64,000 bases of DNA from SAR202 cluster bacterium bin127 (GCA_002239045.1 MPNN01000002.1:349061-413060), one strand, 5' to 3'; shown: positions 46,317-55,001, counted from the first letter of the stretch. Program-made: numbers and translations. The notes: a model not told the origin generated them from the letters alone.

Positions 46317-47417
46317 ATGGGTGACAAGCTGAAGGTGGGGTTGGCGTGCAACGCGGGCTATGTTGAGCGGGGTATCAAGGACCATGAGGTTGACCTTCTC
46401 AAAGAATTCGCGGAGTTCGAAATTCGGGAATTCAATGAATCGTCTGACTGGTATTCGGCGCCGGAATCTTCGCATGAGGTGATCGCTGAATTCAAAGATT
46501 TCGCGTCAAGTGTTGATGCCATGATTGTTTGTCATGGGTCGCCGCGCGTGACAGGTGACATCTTGGACGCCGCACCGTCGTTGAGGTTGGTCGGTGAGCT
46601 TGAGGGGGATCGGTTCGCGCAACGGATCGATGCGGAGGCGTGTGCTGATCGAGGCGTGAAGGCGGTGGATACCACTCATGCGTCGAGTTTGCCGGTGTCG
46701 GAGTGGGCGTTGGCGATGATGATGATGGGGTTGAAGAAGGTCGGGGCGCACTATCGAAGACTGATCACCGATCAAGAATGGGGGACCGGATATCAGCGTG
46801 CATTTGAGCCGGACTTCCAGATGATGGGTGATCTGACCGGTCGAACGGTGGGATTGATCGGCGGCGGCAACATCGCTCGTCGATTGATCGAGCTTTTGGA
46901 GCCGTTCCGCGTGGATATCTTGCTGCACGACCCTTATTTGCCCAGGGAGTTGGCTTCGGCAATGAACTTCACGATGACATCGTTGGAGAACGTGATGAGC
47001 ATGCCGGATGTCGTTGTATGTCTGGTACCTCACACGCCGGCGACGGAGGGTATGTTGGGGGCGAAGGAGTTGGGTTGGATTCGGTCCGGGGGCGTATTCG
47101 TCAACGTGTCGCGGGGCCAGGTTGTTCAGTCGGACGCTTTGATCGAGCGGTTGCGCAAGAACGACATCTACGCGTGTTTGGACGTATTCGATCCTGAACC
47201 GGTGCCGACCGATTCGCCGATCCGAGAATTGTGGAACGTGTTCTTGACGCCACATATCGCGAGCACGACAGACGGGACTGGCATCTCGTTCTTCGGAGAA
47301 ATGATCGATGAGCTTCGTCGATTCCATCTGGGTCACGACACGAAGCATGACCTAATGCCGCGGACGCTGGCGAATCGACGGGGTGAATCGCCGACCAATC
47401 TTGACGCGGTCCGTTGA
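46317..47417 (+). CDS. D-isomer-specific 2-hydroxyacid dehydrogenase
   Basis: A 366-residue NAD(P)-dependent oxidoreductase. The Rossmann glycine motif is in RTVGLIGGGNIARRLIE (about 180). The catalytic Arg lies in FVNVSRGQVV, Glu in DVFDPEPVP and His in FLTPHIAST, so the active site is intact. The N-terminal substrate domain MIVCHGSPRVTGDILDAAP is typical. Oxidises or makes a 2-hydroxy acid; substrate unknown. A strong ribosome site GGAGG precedes ATG 46317, 15 bases after the permease stop, so it belongs to the transporter operon and probably handles an imported compound. Confidence 0.92.
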   Translation: MGDKLKVGLACNAGYVERGIKDHEVDLLKEFAEFEIREFNESSDWYSAPESSHEVIAEFKDFASSVDAMIVCHGSPRVTGDILDAAPSLRLVGELEGDRFAQRIDAEACADRGVKAVDTTHASSLPVSEWALAMMMMGLKKVGAHYRRLITDQEWGTGYQRAFEPDFQMMGDLTGRTVGLIGGGNIARRLIELLEPFRVDILLHDPYLPRELASAMNFTMTSLENVMSMPDVVVCLVPHTPATEGMLGAKELGWIRSGGVFVNVSRGQVVQSDALIERLRKNDIYACLDVFDPEPVPTDSPIRELWNVFLTPHIASTTDGTGISFFGEMIDELRRFHLGHDTKHDLMPRTLANRRGESPTNLDAVR

Positions 47418-47482
47418 AGTATGGGTTTCATTAAAGTCGTGTGCCAGCTTGGACATTAGACGGGATGACGATGCGACTTGCT

Positions 47483-47525
47483 TGCTAACATGTAAGGCGT
47501 ACGCATTTCCGCCCATTTGTTAGCA
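47483..47525 (+). promoter_or_regulatory. Inverted repeat before gamma-glutamyltransferase gene
   Basis: TGCTAACA and TGTTAGCA form a perfect 8-base inverted repeat 27 bases apart, the second half touching the ribosome site AGGTGA. Could be an operator or a leader hairpin controlling translation. TGTTAGCAGG also occurs upstream of argS (about 1530). Confidence 0.4.
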
Positions 47526-47535
47526 GGTGACCCCC

Positions 47536-49176
47536 GTGTCAAAGATCGATCCTTACTCATCCTCATATTTCCAGTCGCGTCGATCGGCGGTGATGGCGCG
47601 CAACGGCGCGGTTGCCACTAGCCAACCGTTGGCGGCCCAGGCAGGGCTTCGCATCATGCTCGACGGTGGTAACGCAGTTGATGCGGCAGTGGCAATGGCT
47701 GCGGCGTTGAATGTGGTTGAACCCGGCTCGACAGGTATCGGCGGTGACATGTTCGCGCTGATTTGGAATAAAGACGAGCGGAAGGTTGTTGCTCTGAACG
47801 GGAGTGGACGCTCCGGAGCGGCGGCGAACCCGGATGATGTGCGCAATGCAGGATTCGATTCGATACCGAATCTGTTGGATGGTTGTGCGTTTTCAGTCAG
47901 CGTGCCGGGCACGGTGCACGGTTGGGAGACAGCGTTGGCGCACTATGGCCGCATGACGCTAGCGGAGGTACTCAAACCGGCTATCGAATATGCGTTGAAC
48001 GGATATCCGGTATCAGAGGTGATCGCGAACGGTTGGAAGGGATGCGAGGAGAAGCTGAGGCATCGGCCATCCGGTGTTGAGATGTTGCCGATTGGTGGGC
48101 GTGCGCCGAAATGCGGAGAGGTGGCCGCATTGCCGGAACTAGGTGGATCGTTGCAGGTGATAGCTGAGGGTGGTAGTGAGGCTTACTACAAGGGAGATAT
48201 CGGGAAGAAGATCGCGGCGTATGTGCAGCAAGAGGGTGGTTGGTTGACGGAGGATGATTTGACGTCGCATCACTCGGATTGGGACGAGGCGATACACACG
48301 AACTACCGTGGAGTTGAGGTCTGGGAATGCCCACCGAACGGTCAGGGGATAGCGGCGTTGATGGCGTTGAATATCGCCGAGGGGTTTGACATTGGAGGGA
48401 TGGGAAGCCAATCGGTGGACGCATACCATCATTTGATCGAATCGATGCGTTTGGGATACGAGGATGCTTTGCAGTACGTGGCGGACCCGCGAGTTGCTGA
48501 GGTGCCGATCGGCCCGTTGCTGACTAAGGAGTATGGCGACCGACGGCGATCGAGTATCGACTCGATGCAGGCGAATCCGAATGTTTCATATGGAGATCCG
48601 ATGGGTGGTGGAGACACGATCTACTGCACGGCGGTTGACGGTGACGGTAACGCGTGCTCGTTGATCAACAGCTTGTTTGCAGGATTCGGTTCTGGGTTGG
48701 TGGTTCCAGGCACCGGGATCGCGTTGCAGAACCGCGGTTCGCTGTTCTCGTTTGATCCTGACCACCCGAACTATCTGGAAGGTCGGAAGCGACCTTATCA
48801 GACCATTATTCCGGCGATGGCGACGCGTGACGATGAGATGTGGTTGTCGTTTGGCGTGATGGGTGGTTTCCAACAGCCGCAAGGTCATCTTCAGGTCATT
48901 TCGAACATGGTCGACTTCGGGATGGACTCGCAGAAGGCGTTGGACGCTTTGCGGTTCAGCATCGACGTGCAGGGCGACAAGAGCGTGAAGGTCGAGGAAG
49001 ACCTCGACGGCTCGGTCGTTTCAGCGTTGAGGAAACGTGGGCACGATGTATTGGTTCAGCGGGCCTACGATCGCGTTGGGTTTGGTGGCGGGCAGGTTGT
49101 ATCGCGGGATGCGGAAACGGGTGTGCTTTGCGCTGGAACGGAGCCGCGGAAGGATGGGTCTGCGCTGGGTTGGTAG
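47536..49176 (+). CDS. Gamma-glutamyltransferase family protein
   Basis: About 546 residues from GTG 47536 with ribosome site AGGTGA; the track start at 47527 overlaps that site. The N-terminal half carries NAVDAAVAMAAALNVVEPGSTG and GGDMFALIW. The autoprocessing nucleophile is Thr in GGGDTIYCTAVDGDGN (about 361), which becomes the N-terminus of the small subunit. No signal peptide is visible, so it may be cytoplasmic, unlike most bacterial GGT. Family enzymes hydrolyse or transfer gamma-glutamyl groups or related amides. The context after a peptide-type transporter suggests catabolism of an imported glutamyl compound, which is inference. Confidence 0.9.
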   Translation: MSKIDPYSSSYFQSRRSAVMARNGAVATSQPLAAQAGLRIMLDGGNAVDAAVAMAAALNVVEPGSTGIGGDMFALIWNKDERKVVALNGSGRSGAAANPDDVRNAGFDSIPNLLDGCAFSVSVPGTVHGWETALAHYGRMTLAEVLKPAIEYALNGYPVSEVIANGWKGCEEKLRHRPSGVEMLPIGGRAPKCGEVAALPELGGSLQVIAEGGSEAYYKGDIGKKIAAYVQQEGGWLTEDDLTSHHSDWDEAIHTNYRGVEVWECPPNGQGIAALMALNIAEGFDIGGMGSQSVDAYHHLIESMRLGYEDALQYVADPRVAEVPIGPLLTKEYGDRRRSSIDSMQANPNVSYGDPMGGGDTIYCTAVDGDGNACSLINSLFAGFGSGLVVPGTGIALQNRGSLFSFDPDHPNYLEGRKRPYQTIIPAMATRDDEMWLSFGVMGGFQQPQGHLQVISNMVDFGMDSQKALDALRFSIDVQGDKSVKVEEDLDGSVVSALRKRGHDVLVQRAYDRVGFGGGQVVSRDAETGVLCAGTEPRKDGSALGW

Positions 49177-49184
49177 CGGTTCGG

Positions 49185-50690
49185 CTACACGCGGTTTCGG
49201 CGGAATACGAAGACGCTTGCCAGTAGGCCTGCGATAAGCAGAGCGGATGCTTCTAATGGTCCGTTGCCGTTTGAGTTGCACAGTCCGCCGGAGCTCGTTG
49301 GCTCATCGGTTGGGGAATCCTCTTCTGGCGCGGGTTGTTCCGTCGGTTCGTCGGTCGCTTTGACCAAAACTTCGGGCGCTTCGGTCGCGATCGCAGTGGG
49401 CGTGGGCGGTACTGGAGTGATGGTCGGTTCTGGTGTCGGTTCAGTTCCGGTTTCACCGACGGCGATTCCACCTTCGACCGGTGTCAGGGTGAGGAGTTTG
49501 TATCCTGACGTTTCGGTGGCCTCGGCTTCGGGCGTTGGCGTTGGAGTCGGTGGGACGTATGGGTCGGCGCCGATATTGTCTCGCCATTCGTTGTCGAGTT
49601 GTTGGATGGTCTTGCCGTAGATGTTGCGGATGGCGATGTCTCCGCTGCGTCCTTCGCCAATTGAGGCGAGGGTTTCGGCAATCTTGTCGGCGCCGTAGGT
49701 TTCGATTAGGTATTCGACGAAGTCGCGACTTTGACCGTAGGAGACGATGACGAGGTTCGGATCGCCGGGGAAGGTTTGGAGTCTAGTGAAGGGGATGAGT
49801 CTTTGGGTATCGACGGCCCAGTCGAGGAAGTAGACGTATGAGAGCCCTTTGTCTAGGTTGCCGAATTCGGCGAGGCCTTCGTTCAACCACAGTGGGACGA
49901 GAGCGGTGCTGCCGCCGGCGGCTCTCCCGACGAGGATGTGGGTGAGTTCGTGAGTGAGGGTGCCGATGTCTCGGCTGCCGGAGAGGACGAGGACGACGCT
50001 GTGGTCGAAGAATGCTTGTCCTTCGGTGATGAGTTCTCGACTGATGGTGGCGCTTCGGGCGCTGACGGCACCGATCATCTCGGCGTTGTTGTTGTAAAGG
50101 GTGACGACGATGGGGGTTTCGATCTCGCTGCCGGTGATGGGACCCATCATTTCCATGGATTCCTGCGCGGCTTCGGCGAGGCGTTCGGCACGGACTTGCA
50201 CGGGGCCGTGGTAGTAGACGTGAATCGGGCCGCGACTGACGACTTCCCATTCGAATCTGGCGTCGAAGACCATTTGGCTGTATTGCTCTGAGAGGTATTC
50301 GTTACCGTCTTCATCGATGGCTTCGAATACGAAATCGACGGTGGTTCCGGGTGGCAAATAACGAGCGGAGGTGTTTACTCGCCATAGGAGTTCGCCATCG
50401 AAGAGCGATTCGGAACGTTCGTCGATGTCTAGGTAGTCGTATTGACCAGTGGTTATTGGCCCGGTGGTGAATCTGACTCTGACGTCGTCGATCTCGATGT
50501 CGCTTTCGAAGCTGGTGAAGAATCGAATGCTCTCGGGGAAGTTGCTCTCGAGGCCGCCGTCGAGGAATCGCACCGGGGAGTTTTCTTCGGTGTTCTGGGC
50601 GGTCGTTGGTTGATCGCTATTGAATGCGAAAAGGGTCGCAATCAGGGCGATGGCGACGGTGATGACGGTGAGTTGGGCTGCCCTATTCAT
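49185..50690 (-). CDS. Membrane-anchored MA-clan metallopeptidase
   Basis: A 501-residue exported peptidase. N-terminal signal segment MNRAAQLTVITVAIALIATLFAF. The zinc motif HExxH is in GTLTHELTHILVG (about residue 250), with a downstream glutamate in WLNEGLAEFG as the third ligand, as in peptidase-MA-like gluzincins. The region before it (about 35-160) is a beta-rich domain of unknown role. A long linker with PTPTPTPEAEATE leads to a C-terminal anchor SALLIAGLLASVFVFRRNRV preceded by GGLCNSNGNGP, reminiscent of CTERM-type sorting tails. Probably outside the cytoplasmic membrane. It converges with the gamma-glutamyltransferase gene eight bases away. Confidence 0.88.
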   Translation of the reverse strand: MNRAAQLTVITVAIALIATLFAFNSDQPTTAQNTEENSPVRFLDGGLESNFPESIRFFTSFESDIEIDDVRVRFTTGPITTGQYDYLDIDERSESLFDGELLWRVNTSARYLPPGTTVDFVFEAIDEDGNEYLSEQYSQMVFDARFEWEVVSRGPIHVYYHGPVQVRAERLAEAAQESMEMMGPITGSEIETPIVVTLYNNNAEMIGAVSARSATISRELITEGQAFFDHSVVLVLSGSRDIGTLTHELTHILVGRAAGGSTALVPLWLNEGLAEFGNLDKGLSYVYFLDWAVDTQRLIPFTRLQTFPGDPNLVIVSYGQSRDFVEYLIETYGADKIAETLASIGEGRSGDIAIRNIYGKTIQQLDNEWRDNIGADPYVPPTPTPTPEAEATETSGYKLLTLTPVEGGIAVGETGTEPTPEPTITPVPPTPTAIATEAPEVLVKATDEPTEQPAPEEDSPTDEPTSSGGLCNSNGNGPLEASALLIAGLLASVFVFRRNRV

Positions 50691-50781
50691 TGCTCGAGGT
50701 AGTTGGTGCGAACGACGCTACTTTAGTAGTTACGCCTGCGCGGTGTGGTTGGACGTATTGCGACGTATCTATAAGGGTAAG

Positions 50782-51393
50782 TTAGTCGGCGCTGCGCCAC
50801 TCGGCCCAGAAGCGGTAGAAGGCGCTTAGGGGGGTGCCGATGGCGAGTATCCATAGGCCCCAGATGGGTTGGCCGATGATAAGTGCGACGGTCATGATGA
50901 CTACGCGTTCGGGTCGGGTGAGGAATCCGGAGGTGCCTTGGTAGCCGAGGCCTTCGGCTCGGGCTCGGATGTAGCTGACCATTATGGAGCCGACGAATGC
51001 GACGAATGCGAGAATGATGGCGTCTTGACGGAAGGTGTTAGTCGATGAGTAGTAGATGAGTAATCCGAGGAGGAGGGAGGCTTCGGAGAGGCGGTCGAAG
51101 GTGGAATCGAGGAGTGCGCCGCGGTCGGAGACTTTGTTGGTGCGGCGGGCGATTGCGCCGTCGATCATGTCGAATAGGGCGGCGGGTATGCTGACGAGTC
51201 CGGCGATGAGGAATTGGCCGGTGGCGGCGAATCCGGCGGCAACTACGGCGATGAGGAAGCCCGCGATGGTTGCGGCGTTGGCGTTGAAGCCGAGTGCGAC
51301 GAGAGCGCCGGAGACAGGTTCCTCAAACCATCGTGCGATCGCGGCGCGGGCGGATCTGCGGAGCTTTTGAAGTCCGCTCTCGGTTTCAGCCAC
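50782..51393 (-). CDS. CDP-alcohol phosphatidyltransferase (PI-phosphate-synthase-like)
   Basis: A 203-residue integral membrane enzyme that joins a CDP-diacylglycerol-type lipid to an alcohol. The complete family signature is present: DMIDGAIARRTNKVSDRGALLDSTFDR, i.e. D-x2-D-G-x2-A-R-x8-G-x3-D-x3-D (about residues 74-100). Five to six membrane helices are apparent. It overlaps the upstream glycosyltransferase by eight bases, the arrangement seen for PIP synthase and PimA in actinobacteria (order differs), and an Ino1 gene lies 5 kb away. I therefore favour inositol phosphate as acceptor. PgsA-type phosphatidylglycerophosphate synthase is the alternative. Confidence 0.88.
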   Translation of the reverse strand: MAETESGLQKLRRSARAAIARWFEEPVSGALVALGFNANAATIAGFLIAVVAAGFAATGQFLIAGLVSIPAALFDMIDGAIARRTNKVSDRGALLDSTFDRLSEASLLLGLLIYYSSTNTFRQDAIILAFVAFVGSIMVSYIRARAEGLGYQGTSGFLTRPERVVIMTVALIIGQPIWGLWILAIGTPLSAFYRFWAEWRSAD

Positions 51394-52555
51394 TGCTGGC
51401 TCGCTGCTCGTAGGTGGCGTACGGCACCTGTGCGTTCGCGGCGACCTGGTGGTAGTAATCGATCACGTCGTCCGCGACGCGTGCCCACCCGAAACGTTGG
51501 ACTTTTTCGCGTCCGTTTTCGACAAGGCGTTGTCGGAGGTCCGGTTCTTCGATCAGTCTACGGATCGCTTTGGCGATAGCGTATTCGTCACCAACGTCAA
51601 ACAGGAGGGCGTCTTGTTCGTGGTCGGCGACGCCTTCAAAGCCGAGAATACGGGAAGCTACGATCGGAGCGCCGGACGCCATGGCCTCGATGAGCACGAG
51701 TCCAAAACTCTCTTGGCCGGTATTGGGCGCGCAGAATATGTCGGCGTGCTGGTAGTAGCCGGGTAGCTCCGTGTCGGTTACGGGCCCGGCAAAGATGACA
51801 TCGTCGATGCCGCGTTCGCCCATCATCCGGTACGATTCGCGGTCTGGGACACCGGCGCCTACAACAATGAGCCGAAGGTTGGGATATCGCCATCGGAGGG
51901 TGCTGTACGCGCCCAGAAGGTATCGCAGACCTTTGCGTTTCTCGCCGACTCTTCCGACAAATACGATGTTGATGGCGTCGTCTCTGAACTCGCTCGGTCT
52001 GGGGCTTGGCTGTTCGAACTTCGGAACGTCGATGCCGTTGGGGATGATGGTGTAGTTGTCAGGGAAATACTTGTCCGCGTAGGCTTTTGCGGCCTTTGAG
52101 ACTGCGATGCGGCCGTGTAGTTTATCGGCGACCAAGGTGAAGAATGGTTTTCCGGCGAGATATCCGGGGTGAATATTCTCGCTGTAGGCGTGGAAGGTAC
52201 CGACCGTGGGCCAAGGAGAGAACCAGCTTGCAGTTGTTGCCAAGAAGGGCATGAGCGGCTCGTGGATGTGTACGATGTCGAACCGTTCGGCGGTCAGCAC
52301 CTTTTGCATCTGACGCGCCGCTTTGACGCTCATGGAGATGCGGGATACGGAACCGCCGGCGGCGAACGGAACGCTGCCGCCAAGGGGGACGACTTCGAGG
52401 TCGCTGACATCGGGCGCCGTCTGTGGTCGGGACCGGGGTGCGAACAGCACGACTTCGTTGCCTCGGCGCGCAAGCTCTTTGCTGAGGCTCGCCATGTGGG
52501 CGACTACGCCGCCGTGGTAGGAGAGGTCGTATGGGGAGATCTGAGCGATTCGCAT
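51386..52555 (-). CDS. GT4 glycosyltransferase, PimA-like
   Basis: A 389-residue GT-B retaining glycosyltransferase. The N-terminal nucleotide-fold opens MRIAQISPYDLSYHGGVVAH, with the acceptor-side FDIVHIHEPLMPFLA near 97. The C-terminal donor domain has FVGRVGEKRKGLRYLLGA and the EX7E-type segment TGQESFGLVLIEAMASGAP. Overall layout and these motifs resemble PimA, the GDP-mannose phosphatidylinositol mannosyltransferase, but related GT4 enzymes share them. It overlaps the CDP-alcohol transferase downstream by eight bases. Together they suggest synthesis of a glycosylated phospholipid at the inner membrane face. Confidence 0.9.
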   Translation of the reverse strand: MRIAQISPYDLSYHGGVVAHMASLSKELARRGNEVVLFAPRSRPQTAPDVSDLEVVPLGGSVPFAAGGSVSRISMSVKAARQMQKVLTAERFDIVHIHEPLMPFLATTASWFSPWPTVGTFHAYSENIHPGYLAGKPFFTLVADKLHGRIAVSKAAKAYADKYFPDNYTIIPNGIDVPKFEQPSPRPSEFRDDAINIVFVGRVGEKRKGLRYLLGAYSTLRWRYPNLRLIVVGAGVPDRESYRMMGERGIDDVIFAGPVTDTELPGYYQHADIFCAPNTGQESFGLVLIEAMASGAPIVASRILGFEGVADHEQDALLFDVGDEYAIAKAIRRLIEEPDLRQRLVENGREKVQRFGWARVADDVIDYYHQVAANAQVPYATYEQRASSG

Positions 52556-52654
52556 TTGGTGGAGTAGCTACCGCGAACGTTGACCGCGTTTTAGAAATAC
52601 GGTACCTGTCGGTACATCATACCAAGTCTTTTTGCGGTTTTGGCGAACGTAGGA

Positions 52655-52870
52655 CAGGGGATTTTGAACTAGGATGCGAAGGATGGGGAAGGATTTTAAG
52701 GATGGGTGTTGTGGGGAGAGATTGTTGCTGTGATCGCCACGGTGTTTGAACCGCGGATTGCGCGGGTTTACGCGGATGGGGTTTGATGGGTTGTTGTTTG
52801 AACTAGGATGCGAATGATGTGGGAAAATTTTGAGGATTTTTTGTTTTGGGGCGTGTTTAAATGAAGGTGG
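52655..52870 (+). repeat. Palindromic repeat arms upstream of the glycosyltransferase
   Basis: Two left arms (TTGAACTAGGATGCGAAGG near 52664 and TTGAACTAGGATGCGAATG near 52798) separated by an A/G-rich segment. No right arm is obvious. No gene is supported between 52556 and 52922. Confidence 0.55.
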
Positions 52871-52922
52871 GGGTGTGCCTCCTTTGTGTTTCCGCTTGGG
52901 CGGGGTTGGTTATGTTTCCTTT

Positions 52923-53600
52923 TCAGAGAAAGGGAACGGGTATTGGTTGTTGAGCTTGCTTCGAGTTTCGAAGCGTTGCTCGGTGGGACATCGCCGCTTT
53001 GCTGCGAGATGTTGGACTGCCGACTTCCCTCGTCCGGTCACTGCCCGCGTCGCCAGTCCGCGGGCCCTCTCGGCGACCAATCTGTTGAGTCGCGTCGCCG
53101 ATCATCGGGTAGTTTTGCACATCCTCGTGCCGTAGCCGCGGCCCCGCAGCGAGTGGGGCCCGACGTCTGCCGAATCCACGACCGTTTATCTGGCCCTTGG
53201 CTTGACATTGGTGGCCTCCCCCTGGCCCCCTCCTGAAGGAGGGGGGGACAGGCACTTCCCGTCCTCCTGGAGGAGGGGGGATAGGTGCTTCCCTTCTTGG
53301 GGGAGGGCATGAATGTCTTGCTGGCTCGTGTTGCCGGGGGTGCATTAGTCCCCGGCGACCAGAACTTGTTACTTCGATCGCTTCGAACGGAACCTCTAGA
53401 CCTTGCGCCCGTCTCAAGATTGGGCGAGGGGCGTCGCTGCTGGTCGTTTCTGCGCGCGGACGGGTCCGGGTTACCTTCGCAGGACCCCGTGTACCCGTTT
53501 GTTGTTCCTTGCGTTTCCACGATCTGACGCTTTGTCCCTTCGGTCTTTCGGCTAGATTGGTGTCCGCACTCGTCAGGGCGGCGATGTCTTTTGAATTCAC
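52923..53600 (-). ncRNA. Candidate large structured non-coding RNA or long leader
   Basis: Starts seven bases below a strong minus-strand promoter. The 680 bases are GC-rich, open in several frames on both strands (typical of structured RNA rather than a gene), and rich in stems: CTGACG/CGTCAG near the 5' end, GCCGGGG/CCCCGGC, TCGGCGAC/GTCGCCGA (53070-53101), GGCCCC/GGGGCC (53140-53160), and a tandem of CTCCT-AGGAG hairpins. The 236-codon ORF on this strand is low-complexity Pro/Arg/Gly and starts inside the promoter, so I do not call a protein. I checked by eye for RNase P, tmRNA and rRNA landmarks and found none. It points toward the glycosyltransferase operon and could be its leader. Confidence 0.35.
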
Positions 53601-53605
53601 TTTTA

Positions 53606-53633
53606 ATAATACTACGTATGTAACGGTTGTCAA
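53606..53633 (-). promoter_or_regulatory. Strong promoter for candidate RNA
   Basis: On the minus strand TTGACA, 16-base spacer, TATTAT in an AT-rich island (TAGTATTATTAAAAGTGAATTC) unlike the GC-rich surroundings. Confidence 0.65.
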
Positions 53634-53637
53634 GTGG

Positions 53638-53880
53638 TTGTTTGAACTAGGATGTTAAGGATTGGGAAGGGATTTAAGGATGGGTGTTGCGGGATGGGAT
53701 TGTTGCGGTGATGGTGGGTGGATGCATGTTGGGGTGGTCCGCGCCCCTTGGCCGCCGGGTTGCCCTCACCCTAGCCCTCTCCCGCCGAGCGGGAGAGGGG
53801 ACGGTTGTTGGGAGCGAGGGTACTTCTGCGACTGCGGGGTGGTGATGCGGGAGGGGATTGTTGTGTTGATGAGGGGTTGT
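53638..53880 (+). repeat. Palindromic repeat arm and CTCTCCCGC palindrome
   Basis: Left arm TTGAACTAGGATGTTAAGG followed by a CCCTAGCCCTCTCCCGCCGAGCGGGAGAGGG palindrome of the family also seen near 20803 and 22238. No gene. Confidence 0.55.
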
Positions 53881-53905
53881 TGCGGGGGACGGAGTGCAAA
53901 GAATT

Positions 53906-53929
53906 GGAAATTATATATCAGGGTTGACA
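53906..53929 (+). repeat. Left terminal inverted repeat of IS1595 element
   Basis: Twenty-four bases ending in TTGACA, which doubles as the -35 box of an inward promoter (TTGACA, 17 bases, TAGCCT at 53947). Preceded by target duplication AAAGAATT at 53898-53905. Confidence 0.92.
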
Positions 53930-53956
53930 CGCCAAGTGTTTTAGGTTAGCCTTCTG

Positions 53957-54051
53957 GTTGCTACAAACCGTATCTTTTGTCGAACCGACACATGCGACCG
54001 TTCCGGGGCGTTCCGCGCCCCCTGAGCGGTTCGACGCTGGTTTGTAGCAAC
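53957..54051 (+). promoter_or_regulatory. Nested hairpin leader inside the IS element
   Basis: Three concentric stems: GTTGCTACAAACC/GGTTTGTAGCAAC (13 pairs), GTCGAACCG/CGGTTCGAC (9 pairs) and GGGGCG/CGCCCC. It sits between the left-end promoter and the lipoprotein gene, so it would be transcribed as a 95-base structured leader. No known riboswitch pattern was recognised. Confidence 0.7.
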
Positions 54052-54083
54052 ACCTCGAAAGGTCGCGTAAGGGGGTATTCCCT

Positions 54084-54704
54084 ATGGGTGCGAGGGTTTT
54101 TGGGGTGGTTGTGGTATCTATGCTCGCCGCTATTGTCTTGACGGCATGTTCCACGGGTTCGGCATCGTTCACCGTCACGCCAGAACCAGACGTAGTTTCA
54201 GATTGGTATGGCGACATGAGCGCGTTTGAGTTGGGCGCGGTTGCATGTGGGCATATAGGGCGTGCGTTTGGTTCGTATTCAGTCGGAAATGTGGCCGATG
54301 AGAGGGCGCACGCTATCGTGGCGACAAAGATCGATATGGAATTGAAGATCGGTGTGTCTGGCGATGTTTCTTACGGCGACGCGTTGAGGTTGTGTTCCGA
54401 TCTCTACGGCGTCAACGTTGCCGTCAACGGAATTTCACCGACGGACGTAACCTCGGAGCCAAGTGCCACACCGACGATTGAACCGTCGCCGACGATCACG
54501 CCTCCAACCGGCCCGTTGATCCGTGTGACATCGAAGGGTATGACGTTCATGTGCGAACGATTGCGAATGGCGTATAGCACGATGTCGTCCCTGGGTTCGG
54601 ACGCGGCATACACGCACGTCGCGAACACGATGATGATAACCGCCGACTACTCGGAGTATTTCGACGGATACGACGCGAAGACGGCGTTGCGGAAATGCAA
54701 CTGA
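54084..54704 (+). CDS. Passenger lipoprotein, unknown function
   Basis: A 206-residue protein with lipoprotein signal MGARVFGVVVVSMLAAIVLTAC (lipid Cys at 22). The mature protein has two similar Cys-bearing helical segments, LGAVACGHIGRAFGSYSVG and MTFMCERLRMAYSTMSSLG, on either side of a Thr/Pro-rich linker EPSATPTIEPSPTITPP. The pattern hints at an internal duplication. Cysteines near the end of each half (LRLCSDLYG and LRKCN) could form disulfides. Start ATG 54084 follows AAGGGGG. It is the first gene after the structured leader in the IS1595 element. Family unknown. Confidence 0.8.
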   Translation: MGARVFGVVVVSMLAAIVLTACSTGSASFTVTPEPDVVSDWYGDMSAFELGAVACGHIGRAFGSYSVGNVADERAHAIVATKIDMELKIGVSGDVSYGDALRLCSDLYGVNVAVNGISPTDVTSEPSATPTIEPSPTITPPTGPLIRVTSKGMTFMCERLRMAYSTMSSLGSDAAYTHVANTMMITADYSEYFDGYDAKTALRKCN

Positions 54705-54755
54705 TCGGCGTGTGCTAACATCGCGAATCTCGCAGTTAAGGACGAGGACGATACG

Positions 54756-55001
54756 TTGAACCTATACGTCGTCAACGACAACATTCCCGCCAACAGTGTG
54801 CGTGTCCACCTCGCGCGGTGCGATCGTGCCACAGAACGCGCGGGCGTCGGATGGTCAAAGGAATTCAACGATTTGGAATCGGCGATCATCTTCGCCCGTC
54901 AGCTCAACCGCAGAGATGCCAAGGGATGTTACTGGTGCATCAGGGTAGGCGATCTCACGCGCCCGATGAACGAGCTTCTCGAAGAGAACCGATGGCGTTG
55001 A
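54756..55001 (+). CDS. Passenger hypothetical protein
   Basis: An 81-residue soluble protein starting at TTG 54756 after AAGGACGAGGA. It reads NLYVVNDNIPANSVRVHLARCDRATERAG, then an FNDLESAIIFARQLN helix, and contains a Cys pair in GCYWCIRVGD. Possibly a small alpha/beta fold. Not recognised. Part of the plus-strand passenger run in the IS1595 element; the next gene starts 25 bases downstream. Confidence 0.6.
   Translation: MNLYVVNDNIPANSVRVHLARCDRATERAGVGWSKEFNDLESAIIFARQLNRRDAKGCYWCIRVGDLTRPMNELLEENRWR

Noticed and set aside
49253-50829. Plus-strand and other-frame ORFs across the metallopeptidase gene
   Set aside because: Shadows of the minus-strand gene with its signal peptide, HExxH motif and anchor.
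52923-53600. RNase P RNA or tmRNA
   Set aside because: No GAGGAAAGTCC-type core, no tmRNA ends or tag reading frame could be found by eye.
52923-53633. 236-codon minus-strand ORF as a protein
   Set aside because: Starts within the promoter, is low-complexity Pro/Arg/Gly, and overlapping open frames exist on both strands; no family likeness.
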